NCBI GenBank assembly: GCA_025463305.1 | Contig: JAOBWK010000081.1 | Coordinates: 83,296 to 147,295, forward strand | DNA from: Ilumatobacteraceae bacterium | GTDB taxonomy: Bacteria; Actinomycetota; Acidimicrobiia; Acidimicrobiales; Ilumatobacteraceae | DNA: 64,000 bases | Direction: 5' to 3' | Shown here: positions 40,315-49,073 of the stretch, piece after piece | How positions within the stretch are numbered: position 1 is the first letter of the stretch | How the letters are laid out: each line of letters starts with the position of its first letter | Notes under the pieces: model-generated | What the model was told of the DNA's origin: nothing | What the model saw: only the letters and a program-made list of their open reading frames with translations | Databases searched by the model: none | Translations under genes and position numbers: made by a program

Positions 40315-41154
40315 TCAGGCGGGTTGGAGGTCGCCGTAGAAGTACGAGGCGGTGACGCCGCCGTCGATGAGGAAGTCGCTGCCGGTCACGAACGCGCCGT
40401 CGGGTCCCATCAGCAAAGCACCGAGCGCGCCGATCTCGTCGGGCGTGCCGGCGCGGCCGGCGGGGCAGCGCTCGATCATCCGTCGGTAGCCGTCGCCGCG
40501 CGAGCCGGTCAGTTCGTCGCGGGCGAGCGGCGTCATCACGATTCCGGGGCTGATCGTGTTGACCCGCGCTCCCCTCCGCCCCCATCGAACGGCCTCGGCC
40601 TTCACCCGCAGAGCGTTGCCACGCTTGGCGATCTGATAGGCGTTCAGCGGATCGGTGACCTGGTCGGGCTGCAGCATCGGCAACGCCAGCAGGTCCTCGA
40701 CCGGTGTGGTCGCCAGCGCGGCGTCCTGCTCAGCGGTGAGCGAGCCGAGGCGGTGCCCGGACTGAGACGCGATCACGATGCCGGAGCCTCCGGCCGCGAT
40801 GACGTCGCCGAACTCGTCGAGCACGATCGCCGTGCCGAGCAGGTCGACGGCCAGGATCGTCGCCGGCGACGCCTGGCTCGGCGAGACGCCCGCAGCGTGG
40901 ATCACACCGACGACGTCCCCGAGCTGTGACGCCGCCTCGGCGAGCGCGTGGACCGACGCACGATCGGCGACGTCGACGGTGGTCGTCGTGACGTCGAAGC
41001 CTGCATCGCGGAACACCTCGGCCGCCCGGTCGGCGTTCTCGATTCGCAGGTCGGCCAGCAGGACGTGCTTGCCGGTGCTGACCCGGCGGGCGATCGCCTG
41101 CCCGATCGAGCCGACGCCGATGACGACGATGACGGATGTCGGGGTGGTGCTCAT
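40315..41154 (-). CDS. Short-chain dehydrogenase/reductase
   Basis: A 279-residue classical SDR. The cofactor loop is GVGSIGQAIA, catalytic Tyr and Lys sit in AYQIAKRG, and the C-terminus has SDFLIDGGVTASY. ATG 41154 overlaps the DUF2255 stop by four bases. It is part of the adh-DUF2255-SDR-AKR-amidohydrolase-CitE run. Confidence 0.9.
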   Translation of the reverse strand: MSTTPTSVIVVIGVGSIGQAIARRVSTGKHVLLADLRIENADRAAEVFRDAGFDVTTTTVDVADRASVHALAEAASQLGDVVGVIHAAGVSPSQASPATILAVDLLGTAIVLDEFGDVIAAGGSGIVIASQSGHRLGSLTAEQDAALATTPVEDLLALPMLQPDQVTDPLNAYQIAKRGNALRVKAEAVRWGRRGARVNTISPGIVMTPLARDELTGSRGDGYRRMIERCPAGRAGTPDEIGALGALLMGPDGAFVTGSDFLIDGGVTASYFYGDLQPA

Positions 41155-41537
41155 GCTGGTTCTCCTGTCGGGACGAGCCGAATCGCGACCGCGTGCGCCG
41201 CAGCGCCGATGACGCTGCCGACGATCGTCGGCCCGTAGCGGTCGTATTTGGTTTGATAGGCGGCGTCGATCGCGCGATGTGCACGTGGATCGACGCCTTC
41301 GAAGGCGACATCGCGTGAGACGCCGCCGGCGCGGATCGCGCCGAGGCCGCGTGCGACGGCATGCCGATACCAAGGTCGGTCCGCGCCGCCGGCCGACCGC
41401 ACGTAGACGTCGTCGCCGACCCGCACGACCCACATCGTCACGAACCGGCCGAGCGAGCCGTCGTCCCGCCGCGAAGCGAGATCGAGCTCCTCGCTGGCGC
41501 CCATCCGGTCGAGGTCGCCTCGTGTCCAGCCGGCCAT
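41151..41537 (-). CDS. DUF2255 family protein
   Basis: A 128-residue protein with FVTMWVVRVGDDVYVRSAGG and RPWYRHAVARGLGAIRAGG, typical of DUF2255, which resembles split-barrel flavin or F420 binders. Start and stop overlap the flanking adh and SDR genes (ATGA at both ends), so the three are translated together. Role unknown. Confidence 0.82.
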   Translation of the reverse strand: MAGWTRGDLDRMGASEELDLASRRDDGSLGRFVTMWVVRVGDDVYVRSAGGADRPWYRHAVARGLGAIRAGGVSRDVAFEGVDPRAHRAIDAAYQTKYDRYGPTIVGSVIGAAAHAVAIRLVPTGEPA

Positions 41538-42574
41538 CAGACGCTCCCGACCCGGATGAGCGACTTGATCGCGGTGCGGTCGTCCATCGCCGCATAGGCG
41601 TTGGGAGTGCCGTCGAGGTCGGTCTCGAAGTCGAGCACCAGGCCCGGCTCGATGCGGCCCTCGAGGACGTCGTCGAGCAGTTCGGGGATGTAGATCCGTG
41701 CGGGCGCCGGACCGCCACGCCAGCCGATGTTGCGGAAGAACGTGGCGTCGAACGGCACTGCGCCGTGGGGCACGCCGACGATGCCGATGGTCGATCCCGG
41801 CCGGGCGATCGCCGCGGCGGTGTCGATCGACTGCTGCGTGCCGACGCATTCGAGCGCGGCGTCGACGCCGATGCCGTCGGTGAGCTCGAGGATGGCGTGG
41901 TTCGCCTCGTCGCCGCGGGAGTCGACGATGTCGGTCGCGCCGAACTGCAGGGCGATCCGCTGGCGATCGGCGTGGCGGCTGAGCGCGATGATCCGCGCCG
42001 CGCCGAGGCGCTTGGCGGCGAGCACCGCGGACAGGCCGACGGCTCCGTCGCCGACGACCGCCACGGTGTCGCCGCGCTGGACTCCGGCCGACACGGCCGC
42101 GTGGTGCCCCGTCGACATGACGTCGGACAGCGTGAGCAGCGACCGGAGCATGGGATCGGAGTGGCCGGAGCCGGGCACCCTCACGAGCGTGCTGCCGGCG
42201 AGCGGCACTCGCACGGCTTCGCCTTGGCCACCGTCGATGGTGCCGTTGCCGAAGTTGCCGCCGGCGACGCACGAGATCGTCGAGCCGTGATGGCAGTGCG
42301 GGCACGACATGTCGCTGAAGATGAACGGAGCGACGACGAGGTCGCCGACCGCGACGGTGGACACCTCCGAGCCGATGTCCTCGACGACACCGATGAACTC
42401 GTGGCCGATCGAGCCGACGGCGTGCGATGACTCGCCGCGGTAGTACCAGAGGTCGGAACCGCACACGCATGCCATGACGACCCGCACCACGGCGTCGGTC
42501 GGTCGTTCGACGCGCGGGTCGGGTCGTCGACCGACCTCGATCGTGCCCGGACCCTTGAAGATCGCTGCTCTCAT
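41537..42574 (-). CDS. Zinc-dependent alcohol dehydrogenase
   Basis: A 345-residue medium-chain dehydrogenase starting at ATG 42574 with GAGGAG upstream. The catalytic zinc Cys is in ACVCGSDLWYY and the His/Glu pair in IGHEFIG. A Cys-rich structural-zinc lobe SCPHCHHGSTISC is present, and the Rossmann motif is VVGDGAVGLSAVLAAKRLG. First gene of the six-gene run, divergent from an Xre regulator. Confidence 0.9.
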   Translation of the reverse strand: MRAAIFKGPGTIEVGRRPDPRVERPTDAVVRVVMACVCGSDLWYYRGESSHAVGSIGHEFIGVVEDIGSEVSTVAVGDLVVAPFIFSDMSCPHCHHGSTISCVAGGNFGNGTIDGGQGEAVRVPLAGSTLVRVPGSGHSDPMLRSLLTLSDVMSTGHHAAVSAGVQRGDTVAVVGDGAVGLSAVLAAKRLGAARIIALSRHADRQRIALQFGATDIVDSRGDEANHAILELTDGIGVDAALECVGTQQSIDTAAAIARPGSTIGIVGVPHGAVPFDATFFRNIGWRGGPAPARIYIPELLDDVLEGRIEPGLVLDFETDLDGTPNAYAAMDDRTAIKSLIRVGSV

Positions 42575-42715
42575 CACTACTCCTCGATATCGACCCGACT
42601 CCTCGTCGCCGTCGACACCCACCCAACCACCATCGCGGTGAACGTGGGAGACCGCGTCAAGAGGGGTACCAGCAGGGACTCCCACTCGACCCGAGGGCGT
42701 CGTAGCGTGCACCGC

Positions 42716-43579
42716 ATGGACAGCAAGGACGGCATCCGCGAATTCCTCGCCTCCCGCCGCGCCAACATCACCCCAGAACGAGCCGGACTTCCCGTCTACG
42801 GCACCAACCGGCGCGTCAAGGGCCTCCGTCGCGAAGAGGTCGCGATGCTCGCCGGCATCAGCGTCGAGTACTACACCCGCCTCGAGCGCGGCAACACCCA
42901 CGGGGTGTCCGACGACGTCCTCGAAGGCATCGCCCGCGCGCTCCAGCTCGACGAAGCCGAACGCGCCCACCTGTTCGATCTCGTCCGCGCCGCGACCGCG
43001 AACAACGCACCCCGCCGGCGCCCGGCACAAGAGCGCGTGCGCCAGGGCGTGCAGCGAGTCCTCGACTCGATCGCCGCGCCCGCATACCTGCGCAACGAGC
43101 GCCTCGACATCCTCGCCGCCAACCGCATCGGCGAGGCGCTGTACTCCCCCGTCTTCGGCTTCCCGTCGCGCCCCGTCAACAGCGCGCGGTTCATGTTCCT
43201 CAGCCCCGACGCACCCGAGTTCTTCGTCGACTGGGACACGGTCGCCCACGACTCGGTCGCGATCCTCCGCTCGGCTGCCGGCCGCGATCCGTACGACAAG
43301 CGACTCACCGACCTCATCGGCGAGCTGTCGACGCGCAGCGAGGAGTTCCGCCTCCGCTGGGCCGCGCAGAACGTCAAGTTCCACCGCACGGGCACCAAGC
43401 GGTTCCACCATCCCCTCGTCGGCGATCTCGTACTCGACTTCGAAGCGCTCGAGCTCACCGCCGATCCCGGACAGCGCATCAACGTCTACACGGCCGAGCC
43501 GGGCTCGCCGTCGCACGACGCGCTCGGCCTGCTCGCGTCGTGGATCAGCACGCCCAGCGGCGCCGACACCACGAACTGA
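42716..43579 (+). CDS. Xre/MmyB-type transcriptional regulator
   Basis: A 287-residue regulator from ATG 42716. Helix-turn-helix at about residues 40-70 (LRREEVAMLAGISVEYYTRLE, the usual MmyB opening), then the MmyB ligand domain with LDILAANRIGEALYSPVFG and HHPLVGDLVLDFEALEL. It is divergent from the alcohol dehydrogenase operon and followed by an aldo/keto reductase, so it probably controls both sides. Confidence 0.88.
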   Translation: MDSKDGIREFLASRRANITPERAGLPVYGTNRRVKGLRREEVAMLAGISVEYYTRLERGNTHGVSDDVLEGIARALQLDEAERAHLFDLVRAATANNAPRRRPAQERVRQGVQRVLDSIAAPAYLRNERLDILAANRIGEALYSPVFGFPSRPVNSARFMFLSPDAPEFFVDWDTVAHDSVAILRSAAGRDPYDKRLTDLIGELSTRSEEFRLRWAAQNVKFHRTGTKRFHHPLVGDLVLDFEALELTADPGQRINVYTAEPGSPSHDALGLLASWISTPSGADTTN

Positions 43580-43605
43580 TCGCCAGACCCAGGAGGTCTC
43601 ACGAC

Positions 43606-44490
43606 ATGACCACACCCACGTTCACGCTCAACAACGGCGTCGAGATCCCGAGGATCGGTCTCGGTGTCTTCCAGACGCCGCCCGACGAGACCCGCGACGC
43701 CGTTCGCGCCGCGCTCGAGACCGGCTACCGGCACATCGACACGGCCGCCGCGTACGCCAACGAGCAGGAGGTCGGCGAGGCGATCGCGCAGTCCGGCATC
43801 GCCCGCGGCGATGTCTTCGTCGAGACGAAGATCTGGATCAGCGACTACGGCTACGACGAGACGCTCCACGGGTTCGAGAAGAGCGCCGCCAAGCTCGGCG
43901 TCGAGACGATCGATCTGCTCATCCTCCACCAGGCGCTGCCGACCGACTTCGACAAGACGCTCGAGGCGTACCGGGCGTTGGAGACGCTGCTGGCCGACGG
44001 CAAGGTCCGCGCGATCGGCGTCAGCAACTTCATGGTCGATCACCTCACCCGGCTGCTCGACACCGCGACCGTCGTGCCGGCGGTCAACCAGATCGAGGTG
44101 CACCCGTACTTCCAGCAGCCCGACGTGCAGACGTTCGGCGCCGAGCACGGCATCCTCACCCAGGCGTGGTCACCGATCGGCGGCATCACCTTCTACCGCC
44201 CGGGCAAGCACACGAGCACGCTCGACGACCCGACCATCGTCGGCATTGCCGAGGCGCACTCGAAGAGCCCCGCGCAGGTCATGCTCGGCTGGCACCAGCA
44301 GCAGGGCCGCTCGGCGATCCCCAAGTCGACCAAACCGCACCGCATCGCCGAGAACTTCGACGTGTTCGGCTTCGAGCTCTCCGATGCGGAGCTCGCCGCG
44401 ATCGACGCGCTCGACACCGGCCTGCGCGGCGGGCCCGAGCCGACGGCGATCGACCTGGCGACCTACGGACGACCGATCCCCGAGGCGTAG
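43606..44490 (+). CDS. Aldo/keto reductase, 2,5-diketogluconate reductase type
   Basis: A 294-residue reductase from ATG 43606 with AGGAGG nearby. FTLNNGVEIPRIGLGVF opens the barrel. The catalytic residues are in HIDTAAAYANEQEVG (Asp, Tyr), VETKIW (Lys) and LILHQALP (His), and IPKSTKPHRIAEN binds NADPH. It follows the Xre regulator by 26 bases. A different subgroup from the reductase at 39250. Confidence 0.92.
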   Translation: MTTPTFTLNNGVEIPRIGLGVFQTPPDETRDAVRAALETGYRHIDTAAAYANEQEVGEAIAQSGIARGDVFVETKIWISDYGYDETLHGFEKSAAKLGVETIDLLILHQALPTDFDKTLEAYRALETLLADGKVRAIGVSNFMVDHLTRLLDTATVVPAVNQIEVHPYFQQPDVQTFGAEHGILTQAWSPIGGITFYRPGKHTSTLDDPTIVGIAEAHSKSPAQVMLGWHQQQGRSAIPKSTKPHRIAENFDVFGFELSDAELAAIDALDTGLRGGPEPTAIDLATYGRPIPEA

Positions 44491-44543
44491 AGCGCACGCT
44501 GCTCACGCATCCCACCCGACCCACGAGCGACAGGACAACCATC

Positions 44544-44939
44544 GTGAAGTTCACCAAGAGCGGCGGCACGACCGCCCGAGGACCAGCGGACTGGTTCACC
44601 GGGACCGTGTACATCGACAGCGTCCGCAGCGCCGACGAGCAGTCGTGCGTGGCCTGCGCGCACGTGCGCTTCACGCCGGGCGCCCGCACGGCGTGGCATA
44701 CCCACCCCAAAGGGCAGACCCTCTACGTCACCGACGGCATCGGCTACGTCGGCTGGCGCGGCGGCAACGTGCGGGAGATCCGACCCGGCGACGTCGTCTA
44801 CATCGAACCCGACGAGGAGCACTGGCACGGAGCCACCGCGGACCGCTCCATGGCCCACGTCGCGATCCAAGAGGCCGACGAGACCGGCCGGGTCGTCACC
44901 TGGGGCGAGCACGTCACCGACGCCGAGTACGGCGGCTGA
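44544..44939 (+). CDS. Cupin-domain protein
   Basis: A 131-residue cupin from GTG 44544. Motif 1 is AWHTHPKGQTLYVTDG and motif 2 PGDVVYIEPDEEHWHG, with three His and one Glu likely binding metal. It follows the aldo/keto reductase on the same strand. This cupin type often sits next to AhpD-like or reductase genes. Confidence 0.85.
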   Translation: MKFTKSGGTTARGPADWFTGTVYIDSVRSADEQSCVACAHVRFTPGARTAWHTHPKGQTLYVTDGIGYVGWRGGNVREIRPGDVVYIEPDEEHWHGATADRSMAHVAIQEADETGRVVTWGEHVTDAEYGG

Positions 44940-45005
44940 ACGACACGACGGCGACGCGGACATTGCGGACGTGATCCGTCCGCAAACCGCCGTACGGTGC
45001 CGCGC

Positions 45006-45365
45006 ATGGCCATCGCTCGATTCCCTTCCTTCGTCCTCGACTGCGACAACCCCGGTCGCCTCGCCGCGTTCTACGGCGCCGTGCTTGACTGGAGGGTGAC
45101 CTCCGACGACGGTTGGGGTGAGGTCCGCAACGCGGCCGGCGATCAGTGCATCTGCTTCCAGCGCGTCGCCGCGTTCCGCGCGCCGCAGTGGCCGGGCCAG
45201 GACGTGCCGCAGCAGATGCACATCGACGTCATGGTCGACGACCTCGACGCCGGACAACAGGCCGTGCTCGAGCTCGGTGCGACGTTGGCCGAGCACCAGC
45301 CCGGCACCACGTTCCGCGTGTTCCTCGACCCCGCCGGCCATCCCTTCTGCCTCTGCGTGTCCTGA
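45006..45365 (+). CDS. VOC-family (glyoxalase-like) protein
   Basis: A 119-residue protein with the paired beta-alpha-beta-beta-beta layout: SFVLDCDNPGRLAAFYGAVL at the start, QMHIDVMVDDLDAG in the middle and FLDPAGHPFCLC at the end. Glyoxalase/bleomycin-resistance-type fold, ligand unknown. An upstream ATG at 44997 would add three residues. Confidence 0.82.
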   Translation: MAIARFPSFVLDCDNPGRLAAFYGAVLDWRVTSDDGWGEVRNAAGDQCICFQRVAAFRAPQWPGQDVPQQMHIDVMVDDLDAGQQAVLELGATLAEHQPGTTFRVFLDPAGHPFCLCVS

Positions 45366-45386
45366 CGGCGGACCGCCCCCGAGGGT

Positions 45387-45584
45387 TCAGACGGCTCGGC
45401 GTTTGCGCAACCGACGAAAGGCGTAGTCGACGAGCGTCATCCCGATCGCGATCGCAACGATGGCGATCGACGAGACCGGGTTGTCCACGAGCGTGTCGGC
45501 CCGGCCGATGATGACGAGCACGCCGACGACGATGGCTGCGGCGCCGAACACTGCGGAGACGAGGTCGATGTGGTGCCGGTGCAT
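45387..45584 (-). CDS. Small two-helix membrane protein
   Basis: A 65-residue protein with two hydrophobic helices (about residues 9-27 and 38-54) and a basic tail FRRLRKRRAV. It starts two bases after the PspC-domain gene stop and is presumably co-expressed with it. No family recognised. Confidence 0.6.
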   Translation of the reverse strand: MHRHHIDLVSAVFGAAAIVVGVLVIIGRADTLVDNPVSSIAIVAIAIGMTLVDYAFRRLRKRRAV

Positions 45585-45586
45585 GC

Positions 45587-47047
45587 TCAGGATCCTGTGG
45601 TGGTGTCGGGGGTCGACGCGTTGGTGGTCGTCGTCGTTCCGGGTTGCGTGGTCGTGGTCACCGCGGTGAGGTCGGCTCGTCGCTGACGCATGTCGATGAT
45701 CTCGTTGGTCGGTGTGACGAGCAGGCCGCGTGGCAGCAGCTCGAACAGGCCGTAGGAGGTGTTGATCTCGGTGACGCCATCGGCGCGGATCGTGGACGAT
45801 CCGAGCGTCACGTGATCGGTGTTGTCGATGATGGCCTCGCCCTGTCCGAGGACGAAGGACCCGTCGTGGGTCATCGAAACGCCGGGGGTGACGACGACCG
45901 CGTCGCTCGAGGGATCGGTGACGTCCGGGATGGATCCGTCGGCGGTTCCGTCTTCACCGGATGCCTCGGCGGCAGGCGTGACGTGGTTCTCGACGGTCAG
46001 GTCGCCCCGCCAGATGGAGACGTGGACGACGAGGTCGGCCGCGCCGGCGGGGCCGAGATGGACAGTGCCGGTGGATGGTTGGCGGACGCCGTCGATGGAC
46101 GCCGACCCATGATCGATCTGCCACGTCAGGTCGATGGAGGCCTTCGCCGACTCCTCGACGTAGATGTGGGCATGCCCGACGAGCACCGCCAGGTCCTGCT
46201 GCTCGGGTGCGGGGATCGGCTGGTAGACGGACAGGTCCACGTCACCGAAGGAGACCGATGTGCGGCCGCTGCGATCTGTCCCGTCGATGTACCGGGAGCC
46301 GGTGTCCTGGATCCGGATCCCGCGTGCGCTCGCCACGCCACCGACGTAGCCCGACGCGGCGAAGAGGACAACGGGAACGATGAGCCAGCGAGCCCGTCCC
46401 CACCCGATGCCGATGAGCAAGCCGAGGCCGCAGACGGCTGCGGCGGCGCCGAGCCATTGTTCGGGGTGCAGTCGTCCGCCGTTCGCCTGGTCGATCAGGG
46501 CACCGACGGCTGCGGTGACGACCGCGAGGCCGAGGAACGACGGCCCGAGGATCGACATCGGCCGACGCGGAGTGGTGGGCGCCTGTGGATCGACGGTGAC
46601 GGCGCCGCCCAGCGGCGTGGCGGCGACGGAGGACCGAGACCGTGGTTGCCAGAGCGCGACGGCGAGGCCGACCAGGAGCAACACGATGGCGGCAGGCCCG
46701 CTCACGAAGTGCGTGCGATGGCCGCGCAGGGCGAGCAACGTGCCGAGCACGATGACCGCGCCACCGAGCGGTCGGACCACTCGACGGTGATCATCGGCAC
46801 CGACGACCAAGACCAACCAGAGTCCGACGTAGAGCACGATGCCAAGGCCCCCGAGCAACGTCAGGACGACGAACGTCAGCCGCACCCAGAAGGGGTTGAG
46901 ACCGAGTTGCGCCGAGATCAAGGCGGCGACGCCCCCCACCACTCGCGGCGGCCGAACCTGGTTCTCGCCATTCGGCGACGCGACAGCGTCGCCATCGGGA
47001 GCGTCGTCGCGCAGGTCGTCGTCCGCCTCGGGCGTGATCGGGGTCAT
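45587..47047 (-). CDS. PspC-domain and toastrack-like membrane protein
   Basis: A 486-residue envelope-stress protein. A PspC domain covers about residues 34-85 (RVVGGVAALISAQLGLNPFW). Several further membrane helices follow, then an external beta-rich domain (VDLSVYQPIPAPEQQDLAVL, IDLTWQIDHGS) like the DUF2154/LiaF toastrack, and a Thr-rich tail. It is divergent from a PspC-domain histidine kinase, 119 bases apart, which suggests a cell-envelope stress module. Confidence 0.82.
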   Translation of the reverse strand: MTPITPEADDDLRDDAPDGDAVASPNGENQVRPPRVVGGVAALISAQLGLNPFWVRLTFVVLTLLGGLGIVLYVGLWLVLVVGADDHRRVVRPLGGAVIVLGTLLALRGHRTHFVSGPAAIVLLLVGLAVALWQPRSRSSVAATPLGGAVTVDPQAPTTPRRPMSILGPSFLGLAVVTAAVGALIDQANGGRLHPEQWLGAAAAVCGLGLLIGIGWGRARWLIVPVVLFAASGYVGGVASARGIRIQDTGSRYIDGTDRSGRTSVSFGDVDLSVYQPIPAPEQQDLAVLVGHAHIYVEESAKASIDLTWQIDHGSASIDGVRQPSTGTVHLGPAGAADLVVHVSIWRGDLTVENHVTPAAEASGEDGTADGSIPDVTDPSSDAVVVTPGVSMTHDGSFVLGQGEAIIDNTDHVTLGSSTIRADGVTEINTSYGLFELLPRGLLVTPTNEIIDMRQRRADLTAVTTTTQPGTTTTTNASTPDTTTGS

Positions 47048-47166
47048 GCTCCGAACGGTAGAGACGCAGGTCGGAGGTGGCAATCAGGGATGTCCCTGAT
47101 TCGTGCCCTCCGGGTCAGGGGATGTGCCCGATGGCCGCTCAGGGATGGCTGTGTCACGATGATCCG

Positions 47167-48357
47167 GTGACCGACCGATTCCACATCCGGCGCGTCCCGC
47201 GCAGCAAGGATCGAGTCCTGGTCGGCGTCGCCGGCGGCTACGCCGATCGATGGTCCGTCGAGCCCACCGTGTTGCGCGCGGCCGTCGGTCTGCTCACCCT
47301 GGTCGGAGGGGTCGGCCTGGTGCTGTACGGGATCGCCGTGGCGTGCTCGTCCGCGCCGGTTGCTCGCGAGGACGTCCGTCCGCCGCAGCCCACGTTGGGG
47401 AACCGCCATCTGTCGATCGCGGCGTTCACGGCCGCGGTCCTGCTGGCCGCTCGATCGATCGGGCTGTGGCCGGGTGACCAGATCATGGCGCCCGCGACCG
47501 CCGTGGCCGTCGGTACGTCGTTGGCGTGGACGTTCGGCCCGTCCACCGGCCTGATCGAGAACCGCACCCGCGTTCACACCGTGCTGGTGCGCTCCGTGCA
47601 GGTGATCGCCGGCCTCGCCCTGCTCGTCGCGGGCGTGTTGTCGCTGGCCGATCGCACCGGCGGCCTGGCCAGCGTCGGGGCGTCGGCGAGCGCGATCGCC
47701 GTCGTCGTCGGTGGGCTGGCCCTGTTCGCGGCACCGGCAGGCGGGCGTCTCCTGCGAGCGCTGGACGACGAGCGATCGATGCGCATCCGGGAGGACGAGC
47801 GAGCAGCGCTGGCGGCGCACCTGCACGATTCCGTGCTGCAATCCCTCGTGCTGATGCAACGGAGTGAGGACCCGCGGCGGATGGTCAGCCTCGCCCGGCG
47901 CCAGGAGCGCGAGTTGCGGGCCTGGCTGTACGGGGCTCAGCGGATCGGCGAATCGACCACGCTGCACGCCGCGATCGAGGTGCTGACCGCCGAGATCGAG
48001 GACGAGTACGACATCCGCATCGAGACCGTGATCGTCGGCGACCAGCCCCTCGACGACGTGTCGAGGTCGCTGGTCGCGGCGATCCGTGAGGCGCTGGTCA
48101 ACGCCGCGCACCATGCCGGGGTGGATCGCGTCGACGTGTTCATCGAGGCCGACGACACCGAGCTCACCGGGTTCGTTCGCGACGCCGGCCGAGGCTTCGA
48201 TCGCGCGTCGGTGTCCGCTGACCGGCGTGGCATCAGCGAGTCCATCGTCGGGCGCGTCCAGCGCGCCGGCGGAACGGCGGTCGTGACCTCGGAGGTCGAG
48301 GTGGGGACCGAGGTCGAGATCCGGCTGCCACGCACCAGTCGCGGCAGCCGGCCGTGA
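47167..48357 (+). CDS. PspC-domain sensor histidine kinase
   Basis: A 396-residue membrane kinase from GTG 47167. A PspC domain at residues 1-60 (RVLVGVAGGYADRWSVEPTV) and several helices precede the catalytic part. The phosphoacceptor His is in LAAHLHDSVLQSL (HisKA_3 type), and the ATPase N and G boxes are REALVNAAHHAG and VRDAGRGFD. Stop and response-regulator start overlap (GTGA). Confidence 0.9.
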   Translation: MTDRFHIRRVPRSKDRVLVGVAGGYADRWSVEPTVLRAAVGLLTLVGGVGLVLYGIAVACSSAPVAREDVRPPQPTLGNRHLSIAAFTAAVLLAARSIGLWPGDQIMAPATAVAVGTSLAWTFGPSTGLIENRTRVHTVLVRSVQVIAGLALLVAGVLSLADRTGGLASVGASASAIAVVVGGLALFAAPAGGRLLRALDDERSMRIREDERAALAAHLHDSVLQSLVLMQRSEDPRRMVSLARRQERELRAWLYGAQRIGESTTLHAAIEVLTAEIEDEYDIRIETVIVGDQPLDDVSRSLVAAIREALVNAAHHAGVDRVDVFIEADDTELTGFVRDAGRGFDRASVSADRRGISESIVGRVQRAGGTAVVTSEVEVGTEVEIRLPRTSRGSRP

Positions 48358-49019
48358 CGGTTCGGGTCGCGCTGGTCGAGGATCACGCGCTCTTCCGTGC
48401 TGGTGTCCGAGGTGAGCTGACCGACGTGGCACGCGGTGAGCACGGCGAACCCTCGCGGATCGAGATCGTCGGCGAGGCCGCGTCGGTCGAGGACGGCGTG
48501 GCCATGATCCGCCGTTGCCGGCCCGACGTCGTGCTCCTCGACGTCCACCTCCCGGGCGGTGGCGGCCAGCACGTGATCGCCGGCGTTCGCGAAGATGTTC
48601 CCGAGACCCGGTTCCTCGCGCTGTCCGTGTCCGACGCTGCCGAGGACGTGATCGCCGTCGTGCGCGCGGGCGCCCGCGGCTACGTGACGAAGATGATCAG
48701 CGCGACGGAGTTGCTCGACGCGGTCGAGCGCGTGCACGGTGGCGATGCGGTCTTCTCGCCGCGCCTCGCAGGGTTCGTGCTCGATGCGTTCTCCGGCGAC
48801 CTGCCGGCCCCGACAGATCCCGACCTCGACCTGCTCACCGCTCGCGAGCAGGAGGTGCTGCGGCTGATCGCCCGCGGCTACGCGTACAAGCAGGTCGCGA
48901 CGCGCATGCACCTGTCACCGAAGACGATCGAGACGCACGTCTCGGCCGTGTTGCGCAAGCTCCAGCTGTCGAGCCGTCACGAGCTCGCGGTCTGGGCCAA
49001 CGAGCGTCGCTTGATCTGA
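48354..49019 (+). CDS. LuxR/NarL-type response regulator
   Basis: A 221-residue regulator. The receiver has VEDH near the N-terminus, the phosphoacceptor Asp in VVLLDVHLPGG and Lys in YVTKM. The HTH reads LTAREQEVLRLIARGYAYKQ then SPKTIETHVSAVLRKL. Partner of the preceding PspC kinase. A likely target is the divergent PspC-toastrack gene. Confidence 0.93.
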   Translation: MTVRVALVEDHALFRAGVRGELTDVARGEHGEPSRIEIVGEAASVEDGVAMIRRCRPDVVLLDVHLPGGGGQHVIAGVREDVPETRFLALSVSDAAEDVIAVVRAGARGYVTKMISATELLDAVERVHGGDAVFSPRLAGFVLDAFSGDLPAPTDPDLDLLTAREQEVLRLIARGYAYKQVATRMHLSPKTIETHVSAVLRKLQLSSRHELAVWANERRLI

Positions 49020-49073
49020 TTCGAGTCCGGCGCACGGGGAGATCCCCCAGGCGCGAAGGGTGCTGCGAGGGTC

